Positions 19,512 through 29,807 of a DNA stretch of 64,000 nt are shown here, one piece after another. The notes under the pieces were generated by a model, which had not been told where the DNA came from, ran no database searches, and worked only from the letters and a program-made list of their open reading frames with translations. The stretch is from Agapetus fuscipes (Eukaryota; Arthropoda; Insecta; Trichoptera; Glossosomatidae): the NCBI GenBank assembly GCA_951799405.1, contig OX637362.1, positions 12,696,493 to 12,760,492 of the forward strand, read 5' to 3'. How positions within the stretch are numbered: position 1 is the stretch's first letter; the number at the start of each line of letters is the position of its first letter. The translations under genes were made by a program, and so were the position numbers.

Positions 19512-20545
19512 TTACACCCTATGAATATTTGTAATTACCTGTAAATATGTTTACGCACTTGGAGTACCTACGTGCGCCTGTACATGCATACATAGTGTGT
19601 AGAAAAATCTCGCTCTAGTATGATGGTGGTAGTGTTACGAACTATGAATTTGAAGTGCTTGCGTGCGCCTGTACAGGTACAATAGTGTGTGTAAAACGGT
19701 CTAGTATGATCCATCATGGTAGTGGAACAGCTGTCTAGTATATTCTAGATTCTAGAACATGCAAGAATGGTCTCTTTTGTACCTTTATATACAGGCTGCA
19801 GTGGTGCGTAGAGGATGAGTTGATTAGTTGCATCCAACATTTGGACGAGAATACCATATACGTAGAGATTACTGAGTATTGTAAATTGTAAGACAAGCCG
19901 TTTAAAATAAATTCTGTAAAATAAATAATTGCAGTGTAATTAAAAAGGACCCATCTAAAATCAGAAAAATATATTATTACGTATATTGTTACAAACTAAC
20001 GGCTATTTTTAGACATATTTGTCGTCGGCTGAGCCCACGCTTTGACAAACTAATGGTGCCTGGGCTGGAAGTTTCATCAGCATGGTCATTCTTACCTACC
20101 GAATTTTGTAATATCTGTATGAAGACAAATCAGCTGTTCACATGCGGCCATCTTGAATTGACAGGTCTTCATACAAATGCATCATTAGTTTGTCAAAGCG
20201 TGGGCTTAACCGACGACAATAATGTCTAAGAATAGCCCCGTAAGAGTTTGTGTGTACATGTACCTAGGCACTTAGTTTGCTGGTGTGTAACTGGGCTAGT
20301 GTCGAACAGCTAGTATAATCATGAAATAGATGATAGTAGACTACTATGGTATAATCCACTATAGAATAAGCTCGAACACGCAAGAATCGTCTCTTTTGTA
20401 CCTATATATACAAGCAGAGATTCTGCGGAGAGCCAGGTCGCTTGAAACATTGTGACGAGAAGTACTGTGTAACCGTTATTGTGCAAAATAAATCTTGTTG
20501 ATTAAACAAATCACGGTTAAATTAAAAAAATAACCCACGTTAAAT
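19512..20545 (+). mobile_element. Two LTR-2-like units flanking MITE-4
   Basis: Two related segments, 19512-19989 and 20253-20545, share AAGAATSGTCTCTTTTGTACC, a TATATACA box (near 19787 and 20405) and a downstream AAAATAAAT signal, as LTRs would. The first contains an internal tandem duplication (CGTGCGCCTGTACA twice, about 107 bp apart). No internal retroelement sequence separates them, only MITE-4. I infer remnants of LTRs; ends are not clear. Confidence 0.4.
19990..20252. mobile_element. MITE-4 containing a MITE-3 fragment
   Basis: Arms of about 65-70 bp in inverted orientation: GTCGTCGGCTGAGCCCACG and CTTTGACAAACTAATGGTG on the left, CATCATTAGTTTGTCAAAG on the right. Between them lies GGCTGGAAGTTTCATCAGC to CTTACCTACCG, the left end of a MITE-3-type element. 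Confidence 0.6.
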
Positions 20546-20580
20546 CATAACTTTATATTAGATTATATATAAATAGATTC

Positions 20581-20620
20581 TGCTCCTGAAGATGCCTCAT
20601 TAGGCGAGTATGTTTGAGCA
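20581..20620 (+). ncRNA. Hammerhead-like remnant
   Basis: Stem I TGCTC/GAGCA (five pairs), CTGAAGA, extra T, stem II GCCT/AGGC with CATT loop, but GAGT in place of the required GAAA. The layout matches the motifs at 463 and 14666. The core is inactivated. Confidence 0.35.
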
Positions 20621-21273
20621 TAACTATATATTATTTGAGGATTGATATAATGAACAAAAGGTTATAAAAATATTATAAACATATTCAAGCATTAATCTCG
20701 ATATTTGCTCAAATAAAAAAAGTAAACACGACGCGAAAATAAAATATATACAAAAAAAACGACGCAAAATTTCAACAATGAAAAAATCTTCTTAACAATT
20801 TTAATGTCACTCAAATTTTCCGACGCTCGAAAAATTGGGAAAATCCGACGTCATAAAAACGGGTTCTGGCGAGTGGCGCGAAAAAAAAATATGGCACTGA
20901 AGGCTCTACGGGAAGGGCGGCATTAATAATGGAATAACATCTGACATCGCGAAAAAAAGATACAGGCGTTTTGATTTGCTTTCCATCCCTGAATTTAAAA
21001 ATGGCATTGCCGAGTGTAATTTTGACCTGCATTTTTTTACATTAAATAATTTATTTTAATTAAAATTTGAAAAATAAAACACAGAGTTTTTCTTCACGAG
21101 TTGTGTTTTATTTCTTCGAGCGCTTTCGATGTTATCACATCCTTAACAAGAAGACAACTCTGGTCTTAAATGAATATTCACAATGTTAACACACAAACCC
21201 TTAAAATTTTATACATTTGTTATTTTCATACTTTATTTTGGTTACGATAACTTTTTTTTTTATATTTGTTTAC
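20621..21273. other. Unassigned stretch
   Basis: 20740-21010 has more CpG than average and no repeat match. Near 21115-21145 the minus strand has GATGTGATAACATCGAAAGC, a hairpin followed by GAAA, possibly another Penelope-like end. Confidence 0.35.
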
Positions 21274-21810
21274 TTATGGGTTGGTATGAGGTTGACAACC
21301 CATCTGTAAAAAAATGGTTCACTTTTCCAATATCACAATGTCCAATGTTCCAATGTAGTCCGGTCGATAGCTCAGGTAGTAGAGTGCTTGCATTCCATGC
21401 CGAAAGCTCGGGTTCGAATCCCACCGAGGGTGTCAGAAATGATTTCCCGTTTCGGTGTTTATTTCAAACCCCAAAATAAAATACCGGCAAGGTTTACTCA
21501 GCCTTCACAAGAAATAAGTACCAGCACTCTCGGGAGCTGGGAAACCTCCACTTCAACTGAAGGGGTTGGCGTAAGGCCGGCCCATCACCTGTAAAAATAA
21601 ATAGGTTCAATTCGCCACATGCGACCCCTTCGGGGATAACGCGGCAAGAAGTTACACTATATGTGTAGCTTAGTTGCGTTGCGTTGCGTTTACCCCTGAT
21701 TCAGGTATGGTCGGCAAAATTTGCAGGGCTTATGTTCATTTGGGATTGGATATTAATTTGTAGATAAACATGCAACATTTGGAAGCTCAAACTTACTCGT
21801 TTCTTTCGTG
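21274..21810 (+). repeat. rep-A copy interrupted by SINE-3
   Basis: rep-A start at 21274-21356 (GGGTTGGTATGAGG to CCAATGTA) and remainder at 21690-21810 (TTACCCCTGATTCAGG to CTTACTCG). The SINE-3 copy lies between. Confidence 0.7.
21357..21689 (+). mobile_element. SINE-3, full-length single copy
   Basis: tRNA-like head with box A-like TAGCTCAGGTAGTAGAG and box B GGTTCGAATCC, followed by a CGTTTCGGTGTTTATTTC module absent from the dimers. The body continues through AAGGCCGGCC and the inverted CCCCTTCGGGG, and the end is TGTGTAGCTTAGTTGCGTTGCG. Confidence 0.85.
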
Positions 21811-22010
21811 AGGATTTTTTTTATATTTGCTCTTCACTGGATTGAAATTTTGTACCAAAGACCGGTCATCAAAAGGTCCATCCAACCTTACAGCAACTGG
21901 GTCTTGAGAATTGGCGCTTTTTACAGCGACTACCAAGCTCGCAGAGGGCTATTGAGGTGTGATACACACAAAAACAGCGCTCACCAAATAAATAGCCTAA
22001 TTTAATTTAA
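21811..22010 (+). mobile_element. SINE-1 core and tail type 1, headless
   Basis: Starts in the core (TTTGCTCTTCACTGG), passes the GACCGGTCATC and GGTCCATCCAACC blocks, and ends GCGCTCACCAAATAAAT. The tRNA-like head is absent. Confidence 0.75.
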
Positions 22011-22027
22011 CTGTATACATATTCGTA

Positions 22028-22455
22028 ACAATGATGATGATGATGAGTTGATGATTTCTTTATAGCGCCGTTTCGTGATGTAGTCACTCCAAGGGCGCTT
22101 TTGCAAATGATGCCAGAAATTTGCTTGTCTTCAGTGCATTCCGGAACTTTCCATGTTCCTCTAGCTGGTCATAGGCCAGAGGACCAGCAACTGCAAATGC
22201 ACGCTCTCTAAGCATTGTGTTAACTTATCGCAACCTTTGATTTGGCTCGAGTTTCAGCCGAGCAAAGTGTTCGGGCTTTTATTGCCGAGGTTTGATTAAA
22301 TCAGTGAGATATTTGGGTGTTTTTCCAAATAAAGCTTTGTGGAACATCGTGCACACTTTAAACTCGATGCGCTCCGGGATACGGAGCCAGTGAAGCTTCT
22401 AGAGAGGAGGAGTAATGTGAGTAATTTTGACTGACCAGCAATCATGCGAGCGTAT
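22028..22455 (-). mobile_element. LINE-E (CR1/L2-like) 3' fragment
   Basis: Minus-strand translation gives the C-terminal hallmark of CR1/L2-type proteins: L-H-W-L-R-I-P-E-R-I-E-F-K, then F-H-K-A-L-F-G, Y-L-T-D-L-I, and E-R-A-F-A-V-A-G-P-L. At least two in-frame stops interrupt it. It ends in an ATG/CAT tandem tail (22030-22042). A shorter copy lies at 48304-48460. Confidence 0.75.
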
Positions 22456-23187
22456 GCATTGACAATAATTTATAGTTAAATTTTAATGATTTGACTTTAA
22501 TCTAAGTAGGAATTGCTTCCGTTCACTAAGACTGACAGCGGGTTAAGATTTTAGCTTTATGATGTTAAAGCGCACAACATAAAAATACGCGCAATGTTAC
22601 AACAATAACAACAAATATATATATATACAGAAATAATATTGTTACAACATAAAATAATACACAAGACAACTGAAGAAATATGACAGCTGAGTGACAACAT
22701 GGAATTGCTTCCATTTTTAATGCCAACTTTTTTTTTATGGCATCGTTGGCGGGATTACTCTTTCATTCCAGCTTTATTGTTACGCCGGGAATTAATGCTT
22801 TTTTTTTTGCTTTTTTCAAAGCCAACGACAGACGTTTTTATTACGAAAGGTCAAAAAATGCATTCGAATACGTACCCCGCCACGTCGGTCGGGCGTTTTT
22901 TTGTTTTTGTAACCGTTTTTTACTTTTCAGCTTGAAATTGTTTTGAGAGCTTTTTAATGGACGCTTGAATTAAATGCAAATTGTAATGGCTGATGAATTT
23001 AATACAATTTGGGAACCTTTTTTTTTTTTGCTGCGCTAAATGAAATAAAAAACACACAGGACAAAATGGTTTTATTTTTTTATGAAAAAGGTTACATTAT
23101 AAGAACAAATGTAACGTAGCACTCGGCGCAGTATAAACAATTAGATGTTTCTTTGACGAGCAAACGTCATAAGTCTATGTGACTACT
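22456..23187. other. Unassigned stretch
   Basis: No match in the window. Overlapping plus-strand frames at 22699-22946 are Phe-rich and show no motif. A TATATATATATA run lies near 22615. Confidence 0.35.
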
Positions 23188-23765
23188 GACTTTCTTATAG
23201 GTTGGTATGCGGTTGACCACCCATGCTGTAAAAAATAGTTCACTTTGCCAATTGACCGGTCCGTAGCTCAGTGGTAACACTGCAGACTCTGAATGGGAAG
23301 GTTGTGGTTTCGAATCCCGGCGGAGCACAAAAAATACACCATTAATATTTTCAAATTTGCTCTTCGCTGGGTTGAACAATTCATAAAACCTTTACCAATG
23401 ACCGGTCACCAAAGGTCCATCCAGCCTTACAGCAACTGAGTCTTGCTTGAGTATTGGCGCTTTGTAGCGACGACCAAGCTCGTACACCTCTGCGGCATTA
23501 CAACAAGTGTCATGGATCCCTAGATTCTCTAGAATATAGGGAGTCTCCCGCGCAGGATTTCTTAAAAAAAAAAAATGTCACCCCTGTTTCAGGTAAGGTC
23601 GGCAAGAGTTGCAGGGCTTATGTTCACTTAAGATTGGGTTTCTATATTGTAGGTTCACATGCGGCATGCGTTCGCGCGAACTTATACGTGTCTGCTTATG
23701 AGAATGCATATAATGTGAGCCCCCAATGTAACATATCTTTGCAACTGAGATTAGATTAGATTAGA
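23188..23765 (+). repeat. rep-A copy interrupted by SINE-1
   Basis: Left part 23188-23252, right part 23574-23765 with an ATTAGATTAGATTAGAC tail. The break is in TTTGCCAAT/GTCACC. Confidence 0.85.
23253..23573 (+). mobile_element. SINE-1, complete, tail type 2
   Basis: Complete unit: head GACCGGTCCGTAGCTCAGTG with box B GGTTTCGAATCCC, core, and the alternative tail ACAACAAGTGTCATGG to GGGAGTCTCCCGCGCAGG, ending in about 12 A. AAT may be the target duplication. Confidence 0.85.
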
Positions 23766-23861
23766 CGATTGTAGCGATCCCGGTCGTGTGACGTCACCAT
23801 TTAGTTGTCTATGGAATATGTTCATTATTGAGTACGTAAAAAAAGAATAATTATATTTGAA

Positions 23862-24080
23862 TAGACTACTCGATGGATAAGTTGGTAGAATGCTTGCGTT
23901 CAATGCTAGAGGGCTGGGGTTCGATCTTCACTTAGTGTGACAGCCTTGCCGGAATTTAATTTTGTGTTTAAGATAAACACCGAAACGGGAATCATTTATA
24001 GCACCCTTGATGGGATTCTCACTAGACTTCTCGGCATGTAATGCAATCACCTACAAACTGAGCTATCGACAAGATTTGTC
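23862..24080. repeat. Inverted pair of SINE-3-like heads
   Basis: A plus-strand head (GATAAGTTGGTAGAATGC, box B GGTTCGATCTTC) at 23862-23975 faces a minus-strand head at 23976-24080 (ACACCGAAACGGG, then CGGCATGTAATGCAATC and TGAGCTATCGAC). Confidence 0.55.
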
Positions 24081-24164
24081 TTATGTAGGTACCTATTTAT
24101 ATTTCACCGCTTGTTGTGTGCGGCATCCTCAAAGCACTGAAAGTGTCAATAAAAAATATTTCTA

Positions 24165-24432
24165 TTCTAATCTTATCTAAGTTGCAAAGATACGTAAAAT
24201 TGGAGATTCACATTATATGCATTTTCACAAGCAAACACGTACCTATACTCGTAAATAAGTTCGCGCTTGCACATGCCACATGTGAACCTACAACATAAAA
24301 ACCCAAACCTCAAATGAACATACATCCTGCTACTCTTGCCGACCTTCCCTGAAACAAGGGTGACATTGGCAAAGTGAAACATTTGCTACAACATGGGTGG
24401 TCACATATATACCAACCAATAAGTCAAGGAAC
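24165..24432 (-). repeat. rep-A copy
   Basis: Antisense copy from TCTAATCTTATCTAAG to AAGTCAAGGAAC, full length and moderately diverged. LTR-1 follows 11 bp away. Confidence 0.8.
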
Positions 24433-24443
24433 ATTTAATGTAT

Positions 24444-24874
24444 TGTTATGTAAATATAAATATTGAAATAAGTATGGGTAGTTATAGTTATAAGAATTCT
24501 CTAGGCTAAGTAGGTATTTGTTATAATAGGAATTCTGTATTGCATTGGTGGGTAGGACTGATGGTTGTGTCTCTAGGTATTACGTGAAGCATCGAGAAAT
24601 AATAATTACTTTGTCTTTCTGGAATTGTCTAACAACTATAGGATCTAGACTATACTGCTTTAGACAGTATAAAAGAGTGCAAGTGGCCTGAAGGCCAGCA
24701 GTATCATACGAGATTTACAAACACATAGAACTAACTTGAGCAGTGAGCAGAAACCAAGTGGAATAGTCGAGAAACCTTTGTAAAAATAAATTGTGTATAA
24801 GTGTAAAATAAATAACTGTATAAGAAGACCTGTGTATTTTAATTTGAAGGACTTTTGAACCCAATTTCGTAACA
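24444..24874 (+). mobile_element. Solo LTR (LTR-1), reference copy
   Basis: 431 bp, TGTTATG...CGTAACA, duplicated GTAT on both sides (24440-24443 and 24875-24878). It contains TATAAAA at 24668-24674 and, about 150 bp downstream, AAAATAAAT, the layout of a promoter plus polyadenylation signal. Four-base duplications of ATAT/GTAT type recall Ty3/gypsy-group elements. No internal region is present. Confidence 0.75.
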
Positions 24875-24878
24875 GTAT

Positions 24879-25261
24879 TTTTTTGATATTTTTTTATTCT
24901 TTCATTAATTGGAAGATACAGAAAAAGTAACATGAAAAAGCGCAGTCATATTTTCCTTGCATCATTACTTCAGGTTCATCTGAGCCGAGGCTTGAAATTG
25001 TAACCGGAAGGGGACCTGCCGACTTCCGTGTCAGATCCGGAAGGGAGCCTCTTCCGCGATCGCTGAAACCGGAAGTGCAAGCCCGCCGGCTGTTTTCCGG
25101 TTCCTCCGATACCCAGCCACATAAAATGTGACGTCAGCATGAGCAGAAAAAATAACATTACAAATACGTTATTCACAAGGTATTTGTTAGGTTTAGGTTG
25201 GAATTACGGTCGTTTGACTTTGGCCGGATTTAGCCATTAGCTTGCTTAAAAACGCATCTTA
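24879..25261. other. Unassigned stretch with CCGGAAG cluster
   Basis: 25010-25120 is GC-rich and contains CCGGAAG or its inverse at least four times (near 25014, 25038, 25068, 25096). CCGGAAGT is the ETS-factor core. Whether it is a regulatory element or repeat remnant is not clear. Confidence 0.3.
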
Positions 25262-26090
25262 ACTATTTTTATATTGTGTAATTTCTTGATTGCGTTATCC
25301 TCAAAGGAGTTGCCTGACCTATTTTATTTTTACGGGTAAGCCTCACACCAACCACTTGCAGTTGAAGTGGGGGCTTACCAGCTCCTGGAAGGGCTGATTC
25401 TCATTTCTAATGAAGGCTGAGTACACTTTGGGATCGAACCCTTGCTCTCGGCATGGAATGCAAGCATTCTACCATTTGAGCTATCGATCTTTTTACGAGC
25501 ATGGTCGTCGTCCCTACAAAGTGCCAATTCTCAAGCAAGATCCAGTTATTGTAAGGCTGGATGGACCTTTTACTGACCGGTCTTTGGTAAAGGTTTATGA
25601 ATTTTCCAACCCAGCGAAGAGCAAATTTAAAAAATAGAAATGGTTGTTTGGTGATAAGGAGTCGTGATCGTCGATGAAGTCTGAATCACTTCCCGTTATT
25701 ACCAAAAGAATATGTTCTGAAAAATAGGATTTGGAAATAAAAAACACTCTCAACACTTGAATTTTTATTGAATGAGATTAACACAGTTTGGTACTTGATT
25801 TGTAATGATAATAATTATTTAAAGACGAATGAAGCTAAGATAATTATTAGGGTACAGAAATCAAGAAAGGCGACAAGGGCGGATGGACGACGGTCGGTCG
25901 GAGAGACGTGTTCTTCGCGAGAGAGTCGAGTGCAGAGTCCTCGTCATCAGGTCTGCGTGGAAGGACAACCAAGATGGCGTCCTTGGGTTGCGTCACCAGT
26001 CAGAGCGTCAGCTGGTGGCTGTGAACAGAACTAATGAATGACAGAATGATGTTTGAATGTTCCCGCCACAGTTGAACTACGGACCGGAAC
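25262..26090 (-). mobile_element. SINE-1/SINE-3 dimer, interrupted
   Basis: SINE-3 at 25262-25490 and SINE-1 core at 25491-25640 in the usual dimer order. A scrap of the SINE-1 head (AACTACGGACCGG complement) sits at 26074-26090. The 430 bp between are foreign. Confidence 0.65.
25643..26073 (-). mobile_element. Possible solo LTR in the SINE dimer
   Basis: On the minus strand it starts TGTGGCGGGAACATTC and ends ATCACCAAACA, the TG...CA form of an LTR, with a CpG-rich middle (CGGTCGGTCGGAGAGACG). No clean duplication, and part of the SINE head is missing. No second copy in the window. Confidence 0.35.
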
Positions 26091-26753
26091 GTTGGTTAGG
26101 CACCGGGGTTTTCGTGAAATTCCCCCAAATAATGACTGCATCGCTTTTGGAAGATTGTTTAGAATGTTTATTGAATTAATTAATTCACAATAAATAAATA
26201 TACCAGATAGATTATTTGGTATTCCTTGACTTATAAGTTGGTAGGAAGCTGACCACCCATGCTGTAAAAAAAATGCTTCACTTTGCCAATATCCCCTCTG
26301 TTACAGGGAAGGTCGACAAGAGTCGCTGAGCTTATGTTCATTTGAAAACGCAACGCAACTAAGCTACACATATAGTGTAACTTCTTGCCGCGTTATCCCC
26401 GAAGGGGTCGCATGTGGCGAGTTGAACCTATTTATTTTTACAGGTAAGGGGGCCGGCCTTACGCCAACCACTTCAGTTGAAGTGGAGGGTTCCCAGCTCC
26501 CGAGAGTGCTGGTACTCATTTCTTGTGAAGGCTGAGTAAGCCTTGCAGGTATTTTTATTTTGGGGTTTGAAATATTATATATATTGAAAAAGAATAGATA
26601 TACTTGTGTGAAGGAAAAGGTGGAGGAACTAAACATCTTAACATTTAGACAGAGAATATTTTATAATGCGATGATGTTTGTGTATAATGTGATAAATAAT
26701 GAAAAATCACAGTTCTGGAAGAAAATATCAGAAAACCAACGGGAGCATGCACA

Positions 26754-29071
26754 TTAGGTTGGAGCGTGCTTGTATGGAGTTTTTTTTTTTTTCGAATTTA
26801 AAAAAGGCGGGGTGCGAAATCGGTGCTCTGGTACATACATATTAAGCACAGAAAATTTGGATTCAATATCTTATCTGCAAATTGTGCCCCAAAGCCCTTG
26901 AAATATCACAAATATTTAAAAAAATGGGTAGTGCAATAACTGGTTTCGTATAAATTTTAACCATAAATTATACAATTTCTCACTTGTTGTTGACTAACGA
27001 TAAACACAACTAAAGAATAATAGTGAAAAAATCCTAAAAAAACATGTGTTTACCCGCGAAATATCGTTGTCGATTAAGTAATTTTTCGCGCAAATTTGCT
27101 ATGTTCAAAACAGGGAAAACTTGTCGGGTGGAGATCAACCATCCACGTCTGGCAGTCCAGTAGTTATAGTAAACTCGGATACAGCTACTACAGCTACTGC
27201 TATAGCAAGCAAGCAGCTCAATAAACTTAATTTGCCAGTTGTAGCCAGAACACTGGATCGTTATGGCGTTTCCGATCGGGCAGGAGCTGCCATCGTGTCT
27301 GCTGCATTACAAGATATCGGATTGGTGACTGAAGATGATTGCAAGAATGTTGTAGATCGCAGTAAGATCCGCCGAGCCCGTACTCAAACTAGGAACGTGC
27401 AGATTTCCACTCAGCTTGACCTAGGGCAGTCCATTTGTATCTCGTTTGACGGACGAAAGGATAAAACGTTTGTCATGGAAGGCAAGCGCAGAATATTGGT
27501 AGTAGAAGAACACATCACTCTTTTAAAAGAACCTGGGTCACAATACATTGGCCACATTATATGCAAGTCAAGCGATGCTAAAACTATTGCCAACAAAGTT
27601 TTAGCTTATTTTGTAGCGAAATCGATCGATACAACTACAATCACAGCCATCGGATGCGACGGTACTGCCGTTAATACTGGAATTCATTCAGGTATCATAC
27701 GCTTTATAGAAAAAACATTTAAACGACCGCTCCAGTGGCTAGTGTGTCAGTTACATGCGAATGAATTGAGCTTGCGTCACCTTTTTGAATCTATCGATGG
27801 GACGACAACAGGGCCCAAGAGCATCAGCGGTCAGCTGGAAAAACAGCTGAAAAACTGCGAATACCTCCCAGTAGTTGATTTTATACCAATAACGTGCAAC
27901 CTGCCAGACATTACAAAAGTTCGCGAGGATATAAGCACAGACCAGCTATATTTGTTGGAAACATGTCAAGCTGCAAGCTGATTAGTGCAGGACATTGTGA
28001 TGAAAACTTGGCTAAGAGGTCTCCAGGAAAAATATGTCATTCGCGTTGGTTGACGACAGCCAACTCACTTCTCAGGCTATACATTTCTACCAATAATCCG
28101 ACTGAAAAACAGATGACTGTGACTGAAGTCTTGAAGGTTTACGCACCGATGTGGTTCCACATTTAAACAAAACCTTTGTGCGTTTACGCGGCAAAACACC
28201 TACACGAAATCATTAAATTGACTCGGTATCTTCCAACACACTTGCAAGAAATTGTCGGCCCCGTGATACAAAGGAATGGTTATTTAGGTCACTGCGAAAA
28301 TGTACTAATTGCAATGTTGAACGACGAGAGAAGCCACATCCGAGAACTAGCTGTCAGGCGAATCGTGAAGATCAGAGAATAAACGTCGGGGTTCGCTCCT
28401 ATCCGAGTCTTCAAGGTGCCAAGCTTGAACTTCAACGCAGAGCAATATTATGACCTGATTGAATGGGACAAAGTTTCTGAACCACCAGTCCTGAAACAAA
28501 TTAGCACCGAATTATTGAAGGATGCCATCGTCAATCCAGATATAGTGGAAACTCAGATTTTGATACTCTTTCGCCAAATGCCCTGTCACACTCAAGCAAC
28601 TGAAAGATGCATCAAACTTGTGACTGAAGCGTGCTCTGCTGTATGTGGCCCCGAAAGACGGGAAGGATGGATAAAAAATAAGTTGGAATCCTGTAAAATT
28701 ATGCCGATTTTCAATACCAAGAGAGAATACAAAACTAAGTAATTTTTAGAAATTTACCGTATTTTCAACCATTTTTCAAAAAAAAACCTTGTGTTATTTG
28801 TGTAAACTGTTTCACTTTATTCTTTTGTTGGTAGTCAACAAATAATATTAATATATAAAATATGTAAAAATACTTAAAGTTTTTTTTTTACTGATTTTAA
28901 TTTGAACCCCTGTTTTTGGACTTTTTTGTTTTTTTCAGTGGCTTTGTGGCACAATTTCCACTGAAAGTATTGAAATCTTGTAAAAGTGTCTTTGTTCGTA
29001 TCTCTATGGAGCACCAATACCCCACTCCGCCCAAATCAAAATCCCAAAAAAAAGTTCACGCTCCACCTTAA
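26754..29071 (+). mobile_element. hAT-like DNA transposon, innermost layer
   Basis: 2318 bp. Terminal inverted repeats read TTAGGTTGGAGCGTG on the left and TTAAGGTGGAGCGTG on the right (minus strand), and similarity continues inward about 70 bp through a T-run, GGCGGGGTG/GGCGGAGTGGGG and ATCGGTGCTC/ATTGGTGCTC. TGCACA is repeated directly on both sides (26748-26753, 29072-29077). A 6-bp duplication is shorter than the usual 8 bp of hAT elements. An alternative reading is TTAA-type ends with TTAG/TTAA flanks. Excising the element plus one TGCACA keeps the host reading frame open. The only gene is the broken transposase at 27101-28742. Confidence 0.75.
27101..28742 (+). pseudogene. hAT-like transposase, frameshifted
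   Basis: The main open part, 27121-27981, encodes 286 residues. There is no ATG in this frame; an ATG at 27101 in another frame would join it after a one-base shift near 27120. Visible signatures are S-F-D-G-R around D110 (candidate first catalytic Asp), G-C-D-G-T-A-V-N around D180 (candidate second Asp) and C209-x-x-H212 followed by N-E-L, the C-x-x-H motif hAT proteins carry between the second Asp and the Glu. The protein then continues in a different frame from about 27975 (K-R-S-P-G-K, H-S-R-W-L-T-T-A-N), with in-frame stops at 28164-28166 and 28380-28382, to the end at 28742. One clear frameshift and two stops make it non-functional. I see no BED zinc finger. RNase H-like fold and cut-and-paste role are inferred from these motifs. 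Confidence 0.7.
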
Positions 29072-29550
29072 TGCACATAACACTAGAAACAAACACAAAA
29101 TGAGAATGCCGTTGAGAAAAAAAGCAAAATCACATTCTGTGTAATCAAATTCTATTCTGTGTAAAACGATGAGGTAATTTAAGGAAATGGGTAAGGAAAT
29201 AACAGAGGAAAAGATAATTACTGGTTTCAAAAGTAAAGTGAGAAAATATATAACAGAAAATATATAATATATTCAAGAATAAATTGAGAAGAGAAGAAAC
29301 AGAATATATAACATATATAATATGTGTTAAAATGTATGTATGTACTATTTCAAGAATAAAAAAAAATAATAATAAACACCGAAACGGGAAATCATTTCTG
29401 ACACCCTCGGTGGGATTCGAACCCGAGCTTTCGGCATGGAATGCAAGCACTCTACCACCTGAGCTATTGACCGGACTTTGAGATTAGGTTTTATATTGTT
29501 GCTTCACATGGGAAGCGACTTTTAATATAATCTTAAATGTAATATAATAG

Positions 29551-29807
29551 TTCCTTGACTTATAGGTTGTTATGCGGCTGACCACCCATAATGTAAAAAT
29601 TGGTTCACTTTGCCAATGTCACCTCTGTTTCAGGGAAGGACGGCAAGAGTTGCAAGGCTTATGTTCATTTGAGATTGGGTTTTTATATTGTAGGTCCACA
29701 TGCGGCATGTGTTAGCGCGAAATTATACATATCTGCTTGTGGGAATGCATTTAATATAAAACTTAAATGATATATATCTTTGCAGCTTAGATTAGATTAG
29801 ATTAGAT
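29551..29807 (+). repeat. rep-A copy, complete
   Basis: From GTTCCTTGACTTATAGG to the tail ATTAGATTAGATTAGA. Nearly identical to the rep-A of the LINE-A copy ending at 4985, so a young insertion. Confidence 0.85.

Larger units (their letters stand above)
26575..29370 (+). mobile_element. Non-LTR retrotransposon 3' fragment, third layer
   Basis: 26575-26753 and 29078-29370 form one sequence once the DNA transposon is removed. It encodes the C-terminal domain of a non-LTR protein: V-E-E-L-N-I-L-T-F-R-Q-R-I-F-Y-N, then H-A-H-N-T-R-N-K. After a frame change comes a tail resembling K-E-M-G-K-E-I...F-K-S-K-V-R-K-Y-I. The order L-T-x-(K/R)-Q-R-I, H-N-T-R and a terminal F-K-x-(K/R)-V-(K/R)-x-Y matches Jockey/CR1-type C-termini. 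It ends AATAAAAAAAAATAATAATA. AATA may be its target duplication. Confidence 0.65.
26346..29476 (-). mobile_element. SINE-3, second layer of the nest
   Basis: Minus-strand SINE-3, body at 26346-26574 and head at 29371-29476 (box B complement GGGATTCGAACCCGAG). Joining the two parts restores the TTTGAAATAAACACCG junction seen intact at 21357-21689. Confidence 0.8.
26219..29560 (+). repeat. rep-A copy, outer layer of a four-level nest
   Basis: rep-A at 26219-26345 (ATTCCTTGACTTATAAG to TTCATTTGA) continues at 29477 (TTTGAGATTAGG). TTTGA is duplicated at 26341-26345 and 29477-29481 around the SINE-3 that split it. Confidence 0.8.
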
